Origin: Actinomadura sp. NBRC 104425
GTDB taxonomy: Bacteria > Actinomycetota > Actinomycetes > Streptosporangiales > Streptosporangiaceae
Length of the DNA: 64,000 bases
Direction: 5' to 3'
Assembly: GCF_030269545.1 (NCBI RefSeq)
Contig: NZ_BSTN01000025.1
Location: forward strand, 1-64,000
Shown here: piece by piece, positions 26,759 to 37,560 of the stretch
Numbering within the stretch: position 1 is the stretch's first letter
How the letters are laid out: the number at the start of each line of letters is the position of its first letter
Translations under genes and position numbers: made by a program
Notes under the pieces: model-generated
What the model saw: the letters and a program-made list of their open reading frames with translations, nothing else
Told to the model about the DNA's origin: nothing
The model's database searches: none

Positions 26759-28681
26759 TCAGACGACCGAAAGGGGAAGGAGTTTGCGGCCGGTGGGGCC
26801 GATCTGGATCTCGGTGCCCATGGTCGGGCAGACGCCGCAGTCGTAGCAGGGCGTCCAGCGGCAGTCCTCCACCTCGGTCTCGTCGAGGGCGTCCTGCCAG
26901 TCCTGCCAGAGCCACTCGCGGTCGAGACCGGCGTCCAGGTGGTCCCAGGGCAGCACCTCGACCTCGTCGCGCTCGCGGGTGGTGTACCAGTCCAGGTCGA
27001 CCGGCTCGTCGGCCAGCACCTTGTCGGCGCAGGCCACCCAGCGGTCGTAGGAGAAGTGCTCGCTCCAGCCGTCGAAGCGGCCGCCGTCCTCCCACACCGC
27101 GCGGATGATCGCGCCGACCCGGCGGTCGCCGCGCGACAGCAGGCCCTCGATGATCGACGGCTTGCCCTCGTGGTAGCGCAGGCCGATGGCGCGGCCGTAC
27201 TCCTTGTCCTGGCGCAGCGTGTCGCGCAGGGCGCGCAGCCGCCGGTCGACGGTCTCGTGGTCGCACTGCGCGGCCCACTGGAACGGGGTGTGCGGCTTGG
27301 GCACGAACCCGCCGATGGACACGGTGCAGCGGATGTCGCGGCGGCCGGTGGCCTCCCGGCCGGCCTGGATCACCCGGCGGGCCATGTCGGCGATGGCCAG
27401 GACGTCCTCGTCCTCCTCGGTGGGCAGCCCGCACATGAAGTACAGCTTGACCTGCCGCCAGCCGTTCTCGTAGGCGGTGGTCACGGTGCGGATCAGGTCC
27501 TCCTCGGTGACCATCTTGTTGATCACCTTGCGCATCCGCTCGGAGCCGCCCTCGGGCGCGAACGTCAGCCCGGACCGGCGGCCGTTGCGCGACAGCTCGT
27601 TGGCCAGCGTGATGTTGAAGGCGTCCACCCGGGTGGACGGCAGCGACAGCGAGGTGTTGGTGCCCTCGTACCGGTCGGCCAGCCCCTTGGCGATGTCGCC
27701 GATCTCGCTGTGGTCGGCGCTGGACAGGCTGAGCAGCCCCACCTCGGGGAAGCCGCTTTCGCGCAGGCCGGTCTCCACCATGTCGCCGATGGTGGTGATC
27801 GACCGCTCGCGCACCGGACGGGTGATCATCCCGGCCTGGCAGAAGCGGCAGCCGCGGGTGCAGCCCCGGAAGATCTCCACGCTGTAGCGCTCGTGGACGG
27901 TCTCGGCCAGCGGGACCAGCGGCTTGCGCGGGTACGGCCAGTCGTCCAGGTCCATGACGGTGTGCTTGGTGATCCGCCACGGCACGCCCGGCCGGTTGGG
28001 CGCCACCCGCTGGATGCGGCCGTCCGGCAGGTAGGTCACGTCGTAGAACTTCGGCACGTACACCCCGCCGGAGGAGGCCAGCCGCAGCAGCAGCTCGTCG
28101 CGGCCGCCGGGGCGGCCCTCGGCCTTCCACTCCCGGACCACCTCGGTGATCGCCAGCACGATCTCCTCGCCGTCGCCGAGCACCGCCGCGTCCAGGAACT
28201 CGGCGATCGGCTCGGGGTTGAACGCGGCGTGTCCGCCGGCGATCACGATCGGGTGCTCGTCGCCGCGGTCGGCCGCGGACAGCGGGATGCCCGCCAGGTC
28301 GAGCGCGGTGAGCAGGTTGGTGTAGCCCAGCTCGGTCGCGAAGCTCACGCCCAGCAGGTCGAACGCGCCGACCGGGCGGTGCGCGTCGACGGTGAACTGC
28401 GGGACGCCGTGCTCGCGCATCAGCTTCTCCAGGTCCGGCCAGACCGAGTAGGTGCGCTCGGCCAGCACGCCCTCGCGTTCGTTGAGGATCTCGTAGAGGA
28501 TCTGCACGCCCTGGTTGGGCAGCCCCACCTCGTAGGCGTCCGGATACATCAGCGCCCAGCGCACCTCGGCGTCGTCCCAGTCCTTGACCTGGGAGTTCAG
28601 CTCGCCGCCGACGTACTGAATCGGCTTCTGCACGCGCGGGAGCAGCGGCTCCAGGCGCGGGAAGATCGACTCGACCGGCAT
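26759..28681 (-). CDS. TIGR03960 B12-binding-type radical SAM protein
   Basis: A 640-residue radical SAM enzyme. The 4Fe-4S cluster motif is CTRGCRFCQAG in the middle (three cysteines, CxxxCxxC), preceded by a B12-binding-like domain (VGVSFATELGYTNLLTALDLAGIPL, VIAGGHAAFNPEPIAEFLDAAVLGDGEE). A C-terminal cysteine set CYDCGVC may hold another metal. GGAGG precedes the ATG. The product made is unknown. It follows rodA and precedes the TIGR03936 gene and rne, a conserved actinobacterial order. Confidence 0.92.
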   Translation of the reverse strand: MPVESIFPRLEPLLPRVQKPIQYVGGELNSQVKDWDDAEVRWALMYPDAYEVGLPNQGVQILYEILNEREGVLAERTYSVWPDLEKLMREHGVPQFTVDAHRPVGAFDLLGVSFATELGYTNLLTALDLAGIPLSAADRGDEHPIVIAGGHAAFNPEPIAEFLDAAVLGDGEEIVLAITEVVREWKAEGRPGGRDELLLRLASSGGVYVPKFYDVTYLPDGRIQRVAPNRPGVPWRITKHTVMDLDDWPYPRKPLVPLAETVHERYSVEIFRGCTRGCRFCQAGMITRPVRERSITTIGDMVETGLRESGFPEVGLLSLSSADHSEIGDIAKGLADRYEGTNTSLSLPSTRVDAFNITLANELSRNGRRSGLTFAPEGGSERMRKVINKMVTEEDLIRTVTTAYENGWRQVKLYFMCGLPTEEDEDVLAIADMARRVIQAGREATGRRDIRCTVSIGGFVPKPHTPFQWAAQCDHETVDRRLRALRDTLRQDKEYGRAIGLRYHEGKPSIIEGLLSRGDRRVGAIIRAVWEDGGRFDGWSEHFSYDRWVACADKVLADEPVDLDWYTTRERDEVEVLPWDHLDAGLDREWLWQDWQDALDETEVEDCRWTPCYDCGVCPTMGTEIQIGPTGRKLLPLSVV

Positions 28682-28740
28682 GACGGTGCCTCCGATGATG
28701 TGGACGCGGATGCAATGCTCGCTCAGGGCTTTTCAGCCTA

Positions 28741-28786
28741 CCGGCGCCCACGACCGGGTGCGGTTCCGTCGAGCCGCAGGCGCCGG
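28741..28786 (-). terminator. Terminator after the mre-rodA operon
   Basis: CCGGCGCC (28741-28748) pairs with GGCGCCGG (28779-28786), with a nested TGCGG/CCGCA stem inside. It lies 31 bases past the rodA stop. Confidence 0.55.
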
Positions 28787-28816
28787 CGGGCCCGCGCCCC
28801 CATCGAGCGAACCCGG

Positions 28817-30025
28817 TCAGTCGAAGGGGTTGCGTCTCAGATGGACGGCCTGCAGCAGACCGAGGGCGATCATGTTGGCGAACGTCGCCGAGCCGCCGTA
28901 GGACACGAACGGCAGCGGCAGCCCCGTGATCGGCATGATGCCCAGCGTCATGCCGATGTTCTCGAACATCTGGAACGCCAGCCAGCACACCACGCCGCTG
29001 GCCACCAGCGTGCCGAACAGGTCGGCGGCCTGGGTGGCGATGCGCAGGCCCCGCCACAGCACCACGCCGAGCAGCAGCACGATCGCGGCCGCCCCGATGA
29101 AGCCGAGCTCCTCGCCGGCGACGGTGAAGATGAAGTCGGTCTGCTGCTCGGGGACGAAGTGGCCGCCGGTCTGCTCGCCGTTGAACAGGCCCTTGCCGAA
29201 CACGCCGCCCGACCCCACGGCGATCTTGGCCTGCTGGGCGTTGTAGCCGGCGCCGCGCGGGTCGTGCGAGGGGTCGAGGAACGCGGTGAACCGGGCGATC
29301 TGGTACGGCTTGAGCAGCCCGAAGAAGAACACCAGGAACCCGGCCAGCACGCCGCCGCCGACCAGCCCGGCCAGCCAGCGCTTGCGCACCCCGCTGATCG
29401 CCAGCATGCCCAGCACCACCGCGCCGAACACCAGCGTCGTGCCCAGGTCGGGCTGGCCCATGACCAGCGCCGCGGGCAGCCCGGCCAGCGCCAGCGCCCA
29501 CAGGATGTCCTTGTTGCTCGGGCCGACCTCGCCGTCGCGCGGCTCGCCGAGCAGCATCGCCAGCAGCACCACCAGCCCGACCTTGGCGAACTCCGACGGC
29601 TGCACCTGGAATCCGCCGCCGAGCACGATCCACGAGTGCGACCCGTTGATCGTCTCGCCGAGCGGGGTGAGCACCGCCACCAGTCCCGCGCAGGCCAGCC
29701 CGTACAGGATCGGCGCGTAGGCGCGCAGCAGCCGGTAGTCCAGCAGCGCCACCACGGCGCCCAGCACGAACCCGATGACCAGGTTCAGCAGGTGCCGCTG
29801 GACGAAGGTCTCGGGGTCCTTGCCCTGCTCGGTCAGCAGCGGCACCGTGGCCGAGCGCACCAGCAGGGTGCCCACCACCGACAGCGCCAGCGCGGCCAGC
29901 ACCAGCGTCCAGTCCAGGCGGCGCATGCCCGCCAGGCGGCGCCGCCACACGGTCCGGTCGCCGTAGCCGTCGACCGCGCCCACGCCCGCCCCGGCGCCGC
30001 CGGAGCCCAGCCCGCCGCCGATCAC
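28817..30025 (-). CDS. rodA: Rod-shape SEDS glycosyltransferase RodA
   Basis: A 402-residue SEDS-family peptidoglycan polymerase with about ten membrane helices. Family markers include SWIVLGGGFQVQPSEFAKVGLVV, the large loop FLDPSHDPRGAGYNAQQAKIAVGSGGVFGKG and the C-terminal PLPFVSYGGSATFANMIALGLL. The GTG start overlaps the mrdA stop by four bases (GTGA), so it is coupled to its partner transpeptidase, as expected for the RodA-PBP2 pair of lateral wall synthesis. Confidence 0.96.
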   Translation of the reverse strand: MIGGGLGSGGAGAGVGAVDGYGDRTVWRRRLAGMRRLDWTLVLAALALSVVGTLLVRSATVPLLTEQGKDPETFVQRHLLNLVIGFVLGAVVALLDYRLLRAYAPILYGLACAGLVAVLTPLGETINGSHSWIVLGGGFQVQPSEFAKVGLVVLLAMLLGEPRDGEVGPSNKDILWALALAGLPAALVMGQPDLGTTLVFGAVVLGMLAISGVRKRWLAGLVGGGVLAGFLVFFFGLLKPYQIARFTAFLDPSHDPRGAGYNAQQAKIAVGSGGVFGKGLFNGEQTGGHFVPEQQTDFIFTVAGEELGFIGAAAIVLLLGVVLWRGLRIATQAADLFGTLVASGVVCWLAFQMFENIGMTLGIMPITGLPLPFVSYGGSATFANMIALGLLQAVHLRRNPFD

Positions 30026-32256
30026 CGCGTCGTCCTCGTCGGGGCGTCGGACTCCTGGCGCGGCGCGGTGCTGGGCGGCATGCCCGGCCCTTGGGTCAGC
30101 ACGGTGTTCGGCGCGCCGCCCGGGGACGCGCTGGGCGACGCGTTCGAGGACTCTTCCGTCGTCGTGTCGGTGCCGGCGCCGATCACCCCGCCCGATCCGG
30201 CCGGGGGCTTGGGCAGGTCCTTGGGCAGCTCGCCGTTGTCCAGCGCGGGCTTGCCGTCCTTGCCCAGCCCGTAGATCGCCTCGTAGATCTCGCGGACGGC
30301 GGGCGCGGCGGCCGAGGCGCCGGTGCCGCCCTGCGAGATCATCGCCACCACCGCGAACCTCGGCTTGTCCGCCGGGGCGAACGAGGCGAACCAGGAGGTG
30401 TCGTCCTTGCCGTAGACCTCGGCGGTGCCGGTCTTGCCCGCCACGGGCAGCTTCTTGAGGTCGAAGCCGCTGAACGCGCCGGCCGCGGTGCCCTCCTTGG
30501 TGACGTCGGCGAGCGCCTTGCGCATGTAGTCCAGCACCTTGGTGTCGACGTCCAGCTTCTTGGCCGGCGGCGTCGGGATGCGGCGCACCACCGAACCGTC
30601 CGAGCGGACCACGGCCACGCCCAGATGCGGCGTGACCAGCCGCCCGCCGTTGGCCACCGCGGCGTACGCGCGGGCCAGCTGCAGCGGCGTCACCAGCACG
30701 TCGCCCTGCCCGACGGAGAAGTTCGCGGCGTCACCGGCCCGCCACACGTAGCCCTCGGTGCAGTTCTCGGCGGCGATCGCCTTCAGGTACGCGGCGCGCC
30801 CGGGGTCGGTGCGCTCCAGGTTCGGGTAGCCCTGCTTGGCGGCCTTGCAGTCGGCGTCGCGGGTGGCCTCCCAGTAGCGGCGCTTCCACCCCCGGTCGGG
30901 GATGCGGCCGGTGCTCTCGCCGGGCAGGTCGATGCCGGTGCGGCTGCCGAAGCCCCACTTGCGGGCCATCGCCACCATCGGGTCCTTGGGGTTGGCGCGC
31001 GGTTTGGTGCCGCCGTCGCGCAGCCACTCCTCGTAGGCGAACTTGTAGAAGATCGTGTCGCAGGACACCACCAGCGCCCTGTGCAGGTCCATGTCGCCGT
31101 GCGCCTGACCCTCGAAGTTGCGGAAGGCGCGGCTGCCCACGTTGTAGGAGCCGGGGCAGGGGTAGATGCCGTTGAGCGGGTAGCCGTCGGCCACCGCCGC
31201 GGCCGTCGAGGAGATCTTGAAGGTGGAGCCCGGCGCGAACTGGCCCTGGGTGGCGCGGGAGATCAGCGGCTCGCCCTGCTTCTTGCCGAGCAGCGCGTCG
31301 TACTTCTCCTGGGAGATGCCGCCGGTCCACACCGACGGGTCGTAGGTGGGCAGGCTGGCCAGCGCCACCACCTTGCCGGTCTGCACGTCCAGCACCACGG
31401 CGGCCGCCGCGTCGGCGGGGTGGCCCTGCGAACGGGCACTCTTCATCGCGTTGCGCAGCGCCCGCTCGGCCGCGCCCTGCACCTTGGCGTCGATGCTGGT
31501 GACCAGGTGGCCGCCGGGCTCGGCGGCCTGCTCGGACGCGGTGCCGGTGACGCGGCCCTGGCTGTCGACCAGCACCCGCCGCACCCCGGGGCTGCCGCGC
31601 AGGTCGGCGTCGTAGGCGGCCTCCAGCCCGTCCCGGCCGACCAGGTCGACGCCGCTGTAGCCGGTGACCCGGATGCCCTTGCGCTTGTCGAGCTCCTCCT
31701 GGGTGATGGGCTGCAGGTAGCCGAGCGTCTGCGCGGCGTTGGCGCCCTCGGGCTCGGGGTACTCGCGGACGGCCTGGAACTGCGCCGTCACACCGGGGAA
31801 CTCCTCCTGCCGCTCCATGATCTGCAGCGCGCGCTTGGGGTCGACGCGGTCGTCGACGGGGATCGGCTGGAACGGCGAGCCCGGCCAGCACGGGCGCTTG
31901 ATGCCGGGCGCGCACAGCCGGATGCGCTTTTGCAGCTCGTCGTAGCCGATGCCGAGCACCCCGGCCAGGCGCTTGAGCACGGCCTCGCCGCGGTCCTTCT
32001 GCCGCATCAGCGTGGTGCGGTCCACCGACACCACCAGGGCGGTGCGGTTGCGCACCAGCGGACGGCCCTTGTCGTCCAGGATCATGCCGCGGATGGCGGG
32101 CACCACGATGTCGCGGGTGCGGTTCTGCGCGGCGACCTGCCGGTAGTGCTCGCCGTCGAGCACCTGCATCGTCCACAGGCGGCCCATCAGCACCAGCAGC
32201 AGGGCGCCGACCAGCACGTACAGGACCACCAGCCGGAAGTGCGTGCGCGCGTTCAC
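30022..32256 (-). CDS. mrdA: Penicillin-binding protein 2 (class B transpeptidase)
   Basis: A 744-residue class B PBP anchored by one N-terminal helix (about 8-27). After the dimerisation domain the transpeptidase domain carries the active-site STFK in GQFAPGSTFKISS, the second motif serine in VVSCDTIF and KTGTAEVYG. The C-terminal 70 residues are Pro/Ser/Thr-rich. It crosslinks glycan made by RodA. The GTG at 32256 overlaps the mreD stop (GTGA); the frame is open upstream only as a shadow of mreD. Confidence 0.95.
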   Translation of the reverse strand: MNARTHFRLVVLYVLVGALLLVLMGRLWTMQVLDGEHYRQVAAQNRTRDIVVPAIRGMILDDKGRPLVRNRTALVVSVDRTTLMRQKDRGEAVLKRLAGVLGIGYDELQKRIRLCAPGIKRPCWPGSPFQPIPVDDRVDPKRALQIMERQEEFPGVTAQFQAVREYPEPEGANAAQTLGYLQPITQEELDKRKGIRVTGYSGVDLVGRDGLEAAYDADLRGSPGVRRVLVDSQGRVTGTASEQAAEPGGHLVTSIDAKVQGAAERALRNAMKSARSQGHPADAAAAVVLDVQTGKVVALASLPTYDPSVWTGGISQEKYDALLGKKQGEPLISRATQGQFAPGSTFKISSTAAAVADGYPLNGIYPCPGSYNVGSRAFRNFEGQAHGDMDLHRALVVSCDTIFYKFAYEEWLRDGGTKPRANPKDPMVAMARKWGFGSRTGIDLPGESTGRIPDRGWKRRYWEATRDADCKAAKQGYPNLERTDPGRAAYLKAIAAENCTEGYVWRAGDAANFSVGQGDVLVTPLQLARAYAAVANGGRLVTPHLGVAVVRSDGSVVRRIPTPPAKKLDVDTKVLDYMRKALADVTKEGTAAGAFSGFDLKKLPVAGKTGTAEVYGKDDTSWFASFAPADKPRFAVVAMISQGGTGASAAAPAVREIYEAIYGLGKDGKPALDNGELPKDLPKPPAGSGGVIGAGTDTTTEESSNASPSASPGGAPNTVLTQGPGMPPSTAPRQESDAPTRTTR

Positions 32257-32864
32257 AGCCCGCCGCTCCGCCCGGACATCGCGCGGTAGCGGGCCGTGGG
32301 CACCGCGTACCGGTCGCGGGCCTTGTCGCCCCGGTCGTAGCGGCGCGTCACCCGCAGCACCGCCCACACCACGAAGGGGCTGGCCAGCACGTCGTAGAGC
32401 ACCTGCAGCGGCACCATCCGCGACACCACGTCCCAGGCGGCGCGCGGGTCGGCCAGCAGCATGCCGGTCAGCGCGTACAGCACCGTCCCGGCCAGCGCGC
32501 CGACGGCCACCGCCATGAACGGCACGAACGTCTGCCGGTCCAGCTCCGCGGCGGCCATTCCGCACACGTAGCCGATCAGGCAGTACACCAGGGCGTAGCG
32601 GCCGAGGGTGTGGTCGGCGGGCGGGATGATGTCGGCGGCCAGCCCGGCGCAGAACCCGGTGACCACGCCGGTCAGCGAGCCGTTGACCAGGGCCAGCGCC
32701 ACCACCGCCAGCAGCACCAGGTCCGGTGTGACGTCACCGGGCAGCGGCAGCCGGTTGGCCACCGACACCTGCAGGATCAGCGCCACCGCGATCACCAGGG
32801 CGGCGGTCAGGCCGCGTCCGGCCGTGGACGGTTCGGGCGGGTTGGTCATGGGCGCGCGCAGCAC
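32253..32864 (-). CDS. mreD: Rod shape-determining membrane protein MreD
   Basis: A 203-residue protein with about five to six membrane helices, small and hydrophobic as is typical of MreD. The GTG at 32864 was chosen because GGAGGG lies five bases upstream and it begins one base after the mreC stop; an ATG five codons later (32849) is the alternative. It belongs to the elongasome with MreB, MreC, RodA and PBP2. Confidence 0.9.
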   Translation of the reverse strand: MLRAPMTNPPEPSTAGRGLTAALVIAVALILQVSVANRLPLPGDVTPDLVLLAVVALALVNGSLTGVVTGFCAGLAADIIPPADHTLGRYALVYCLIGYVCGMAAAELDRQTFVPFMAVAVGALAGTVLYALTGMLLADPRAAWDVVSRMVPLQVLYDVLASPFVVWAVLRVTRRYDRGDKARDRYAVPTARYRAMSGRSGGL

Positions 32865-32865
32865 G

Positions 32866-33942
32866 TCAGCCCTCCGAGTCCGGTGTGGTGGGCGTGCCCG
32901 TGGACGGCTTGCGGTCGCCGCGTCCGCCGGTGGTTGCGCTCTCCAGCGGCGTGGCGCCGGGCGAGGTGAGCGGGGACGACGGCGTGCGGCCGGGGACGCC
33001 CGTGGCGAACGGCGTCGCGGTGGACGACGCGGACGGCGTGGGCGTCGGTGTCGGCGTGGGCGTCGGCTTGGGCGGCAGCACCGCGTCGCGCGGGTCGCTC
33101 TTGGGCGGCGCGACCACCACCGCGACCACGTCCAGGCTGCTGAACCGCACGAACGGCCGCAGGTAGGCGGTGCGGGTGAGGCCGCCCTCGGGCTTTTCGA
33201 TGCGTTCGACCGTGCCGATCGGCACGCCCGGCACGTAGGGCCGCTCACCCTGCGACCCGAGCGTCACCAGCCGCTGTCCCGGCCGCAGCGGGGCGTTGGC
33301 GTTGAGCATCTGGAACTTCAGCGGCGCGTCGTTGCCCGCGCTGAGGCCGCGGCGGCCGCGCCCCTGGACGATCCCGATCTCGCGGGAGTCCTCCAGGCGG
33401 GCGCCGACCGAGGACGCCACATCGGTGGCCAGCAGCACGGTGGCGGTCGCCGGGCCGACCCGGGTGACCCGCCCGACCAGGCCGTCGGCGTTCATCACCG
33501 TCATGTCGCGGCGCACGCCGCTGCGGCTGCCGACGTCGATGGTGACGGTCTCCTCGAAGCCCTGCCCGGCCGAGATCACCTGCGCCGCCACGATCTTGTA
33601 GCCGCCGATGCCCGCCGAGCCCAGCAGCCGGTGCAGCTGCTCGTAGCGGGAGGCGTCGATGCGGCCGGCGCGCAGCTGCTCGCGCAGCCGCTGGTTCTCC
33701 CGCTCCAGCCGGTCGGCGCGGCGGCGTTCGCCGGGCGCGTCGGTGATCGCGTCGACGGTGTTGCCGACCGGCCGCACCACCGCCGCCGAGGCCCGCTCGA
33801 CCGGGCCGAACACGGCCGCGCCCAGGCCGCGCAGACCCGCCAGCGGGGAGTGCTGCCCGCCGCGGTAGTCCACCGTGATGATGGTCAGCGCCACCGCGAG
33901 CAGCACGCCGAGGACCCAACGGGTCCGCCGGGTGTCCTTCAC
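32866..33942 (-). CDS. mreC: Rod shape-determining protein MreC
   Basis: A 358-residue bitopic protein: one N-terminal helix (about 9-25), a coiled coil rich in Arg/Glu/Leu (about 72-105), and the two beta domains of MreC (about 115-275). The last 85 residues are an unusual Pro-Thr repeat (PTPTPTPTPTPS) and Ser/Thr/Pro tail, probably disordered and outside the membrane. The GTG has GGGAGG seven bases upstream. Confidence 0.94.
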   Translation of the reverse strand: MKDTRRTRWVLGVLLAVALTIITVDYRGGQHSPLAGLRGLGAAVFGPVERASAAVVRPVGNTVDAITDAPGERRRADRLERENQRLREQLRAGRIDASRYEQLHRLLGSAGIGGYKIVAAQVISAGQGFEETVTIDVGSRSGVRRDMTVMNADGLVGRVTRVGPATATVLLATDVASSVGARLEDSREIGIVQGRGRRGLSAGNDAPLKFQMLNANAPLRPGQRLVTLGSQGERPYVPGVPIGTVERIEKPEGGLTRTAYLRPFVRFSSLDVVAVVVAPPKSDPRDAVLPPKPTPTPTPTPTPSASSTATPFATGVPGRTPSSPLTSPGATPLESATTGGRGDRKPSTGTPTTPDSEG

Positions 33943-34030
33943 CCACCGACCTCCCGTTTTCCGTCTCGCGGGGGCGTGGGGGCCGTCCCCCGCAAGGAGA
34001 GAACTCGCGCGCCCGGCTCAGTGACGCGGC

Positions 34031-35065
<1,035 letters not shown>

Positions 35066-35114
35066 GAAGAAAGGGAGCCCTTCGATGTCGGCGGGCGTCT
35101 AGAGCGGCGTCCCC

Positions 35115-35120
35115 ATCGTA
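35115..35120 (-). promoter_or_regulatory. Candidate -10 element for mreB
   Basis: TACGAT on the minus strand lies 50 bases before the mreB start, in the gap after the ndk terminator. No convincing -35 was found. Confidence 0.3.
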
Positions 35121-35206
35121 ACGCGACGAAGCGGGGCCAGGCAGGCACCCCGGCGCCGCGAGTCGATCAAAAAACCGGCGTCGAGCAGGCAGTTGTCGTT
35201 AAAGCG

Positions 35207-35235
35207 CACGCGGGCCGGATGATCCGGCCCGCGTG
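35207..35235 (-). terminator. Terminator downstream of ndk
   Basis: A perfect 13-bp stem (CACGCGGGCCGGA with its complement) around a TGA loop, 36 bases past the ndk stop; a run of six T follows some 33 bases later on the minus strand. Confidence 0.85.
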
Positions 35236-35270
35236 TGTCGGCGTCGTCCCGATCGCCCTTCCCGGAGTGC

Positions 35271-35681
35271 TCAGCCCAGGTCGGGGAAGAACAGCTTGAT
35301 CTCCCGCTCGGCGGAGTAGGTCGAGTCGGAGCCGTGCACGATGTTGGCGCCGATCTCCAGCCCGAAGTCGCCGCGGATGGTGCCGGGCGCGGCGTTCACC
35401 GGGTCGGTGGCGCCGGCCAGGGCGCGGAAGGCCTCGACGGCGCGCGGGCCCTCGACCACCATCGCCACCAGCGGCCCGCCGGTGATGAACTCCACCAGCT
35501 CGCCGAAGAACGGCTTCTCGGCGTGCTCCTCGTAGTGCGCCTCGGCGGTCTCCCGCGACAGCGTGCGCAGTTCCAGCGCCACGATCTTCAGGCCCTTGCG
35601 CTCGATGCGCGAGATGACCTCGCCGACGACGCCGCGGCGGACGCCGTCGGGCTTGACCAGGACAAGAGTGCGCTCGGACAC
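35271..35681 (-). CDS. ndk: Nucleoside diphosphate kinase
   Basis: A 136-residue NDP kinase that balances nucleoside triphosphates. The phosphoacceptor is H116 in NIVHGSDS and the N-terminus TLVLVKPDGVRRGVVGEVI is typical. The GTG at 35681 gives the usual length and has GAGGAG about ten bases upstream; an earlier in-frame ATG (35699) overlaps that ribosome site. Confidence 0.97.
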   Translation of the reverse strand: MSERTLVLVKPDGVRRGVVGEVISRIERKGLKIVALELRTLSRETAEAHYEEHAEKPFFGELVEFITGGPLVAMVVEGPRAVEAFRALAGATDPVNAAPGTIRGDFGLEIGANIVHGSDSTYSAEREIKLFFPDLG

Positions 35682-35798
35682 GGGTGGTTCACTCCTCATG
35701 CGTACGGATTGGAGGTCGGGACGCGCCGATCGCGGGCGCCCGCGGCGAAGGGGGCCGGGCCCTGGAGGGCCTGCACACCACTGCCTCTCGCGCGAAGC

Positions 35799-37436
35799 TT
35801 ACCGCTCCCCGCCGCCTGGAACCGCCCGGCTCCCCGGTCCGGACGGCATCCTGCGGCCCGCGGCGACGGCCAGGGCGGCGGTGAGGACGCCCGCGGTGAC
35901 GAGCCAGAGGCGGTAGCCGGCGGCGAGCGCGGCCAACTGCTGCGCCGCGGTGTCCGGCAGCGTCCGCTGCCACTGCCCCGCCTGCAGCGACAGCACGATG
36001 AGCTGTCCGGTGAGGATCGCGGGCGGGCACAGCGACAGCCCGTACAGCGCCGCGCCGGCGCCGATTCCGCGCAGGGACGCGGCCAGCGCCCCGCCCAGGC
36101 CCGCGCCCAGCGGGACCAGGCACGCGGTGAGCGTCCAGCGGCCCGCCGGGCCGTCCGCGGCGAGGATGAGCAGGACGGCGGCCGCCACCAGCCCGAAGCC
36201 GCCGAGGACCGGCGCCCGCGTGCCCTCCGGCGGTACGCGGGCGGTGGCGAGCGCCCCGGCCACGGCGGCGCAGGCGGCGGCCGCGAACGGCAGCGGCGAC
36301 ACCCCGCCGCCCTCCCCCGCCGCGGTCTGCACCAGCCCGGCCAGCGGGCCGGTCACCGGGTACGCCAGCAGCCCCGCGGCGGCCATGACGAGCGGAAAGG
36401 CCCGGGCGGCGGGCGTCGTGCGCGCGTCGGCGGGGCCGTCGTCGCGGCCGCCGGTCAGGGCGAGTCCGAGGAGCGTCACCACGCCGACGCCCGCGACGAC
36501 CAGGCGCGCCCCCGGCGACCACCCGTAGGTGGCGACCACCGCCAGGAAGGCGAGCGCGGCGGCGGGGACGGCGGCCAGCAGCAGCTGCGCGCGCTCGGCG
36601 CTGCGCGCCGCGCCGCGGGCGGCGGGCGGCGCGTGCGCCGGCGGGGTGCCGCGCAGCAGCAGGAGGCACAGCAGCGCGGCGCCCAGCGCCATGGCGGCGA
36701 CCTGCGGGTACGGGGCGAGCGCCAGGCGCCAGTCGACGGCGCCGGTGGCGGGGTCGGGGCGCGGCGCGGCGTGCAGCGTCATCGGCATCGCGGCCAGCAG
36801 CGCCCCCGCCAGCGTGCCCGCCCACAGCGCGACCGGCAGGGCGCGGCGGCGTTCCAGCGCCGGTTCCAGTGTCAGCGCGAGGGTGGCGGGCAACGCGATG
36901 CCCGCGCCGAGGCCCTGCGCAGCCCGGGCCGCGGCGATGAGCGGGACCGAGCCGGCGTACCGGGCGGCGACCAGCCCGCCCAGCAGGCACAGCAGCCCGG
37001 CCGCCAGCACGTGCCGCGCGGGCAGGCGGCGGACGGCCACGGCGGCCGGCGGCACGGCGACCAGCAGGGCCGGCAGTGCGGCGCCGGCGGCGCGCACCAG
37101 GTCGGCGGCCGCGGCGTCGTCCAGCCGCAGCTCGTCGCGTGCGGCGTCGAGGGCGCCGGGGCCGCAGCCCGGCAGCGTGAGCGCCACGGCGGGCAGCGCG
37201 GTGACGGTCACCGCGATCACGGCCGCCGTCCGGGCCCGGCCGGGCCCGCGTTCGCGCTCGTGGTCGCGCTCGCGTTCGCGCCGGTGGGCGGGCGGCGGCT
37301 GCCGGGCGGGCGCGGCGCCGTTGGGGACGGGTGCGGGCACGCCGAACTCCACGGTCCGGGTCGGGTCGGCGGAGCGGCCGCGTGCGGCTCCGCGCGCCGG
37401 TTCGCGTGAGGGTTCGCGTGAGGGTTCGGAGGACAC
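35799..37436 (-). CDS. MFS-type multi-helix membrane protein
   Basis: A 545-residue protein with a 65-residue charged, Arg/Glu/Pro-rich N-terminus followed by about 14 hydrophobic segments, the size and layout of a DHA2-like major facilitator. The segment RAAQGLGAGIALPATLALTLEP resembles the motif C/antiporter region of drug-proton antiporters. Several helices are very Ala/Leu-rich and motif A is poor, so it may be a diverged or non-drug carrier. GTG start with AAGGAG eight bases upstream. It lies between DUF4233 and ndk, where most actinobacteria have no transporter. Confidence 0.75.
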   Translation of the reverse strand: MSSEPSREPSREPARGAARGRSADPTRTVEFGVPAPVPNGAAPARQPPPAHRRERERDHERERGPGRARTAAVIAVTVTALPAVALTLPGCGPGALDAARDELRLDDAAAADLVRAAGAALPALLVAVPPAAVAVRRLPARHVLAAGLLCLLGGLVAARYAGSVPLIAAARAAQGLGAGIALPATLALTLEPALERRRALPVALWAGTLAGALLAAMPMTLHAAPRPDPATGAVDWRLALAPYPQVAAMALGAALLCLLLLRGTPPAHAPPAARGAARSAERAQLLLAAVPAAALAFLAVVATYGWSPGARLVVAGVGVVTLLGLALTGGRDDGPADARTTPAARAFPLVMAAAGLLAYPVTGPLAGLVQTAAGEGGGVSPLPFAAAACAAVAGALATARVPPEGTRAPVLGGFGLVAAAVLLILAADGPAGRWTLTACLVPLGAGLGGALAASLRGIGAGAALYGLSLCPPAILTGQLIVLSLQAGQWQRTLPDTAAQQLAALAAGYRLWLVTAGVLTAALAVAAGRRMPSGPGSRAVPGGGER

Positions 37437-37560
37437 GGCCTTGCTCCTTTGGGAGATGGTCGTCCGCCGACGCCTTTCCCCGCGGCCGGGCGCCTGAATT
37501 GGGCGTTAAGTCGAAATGGCGGGAATTCGGCGGATGATTGATGTGCCGTCGTCTCCGAAT

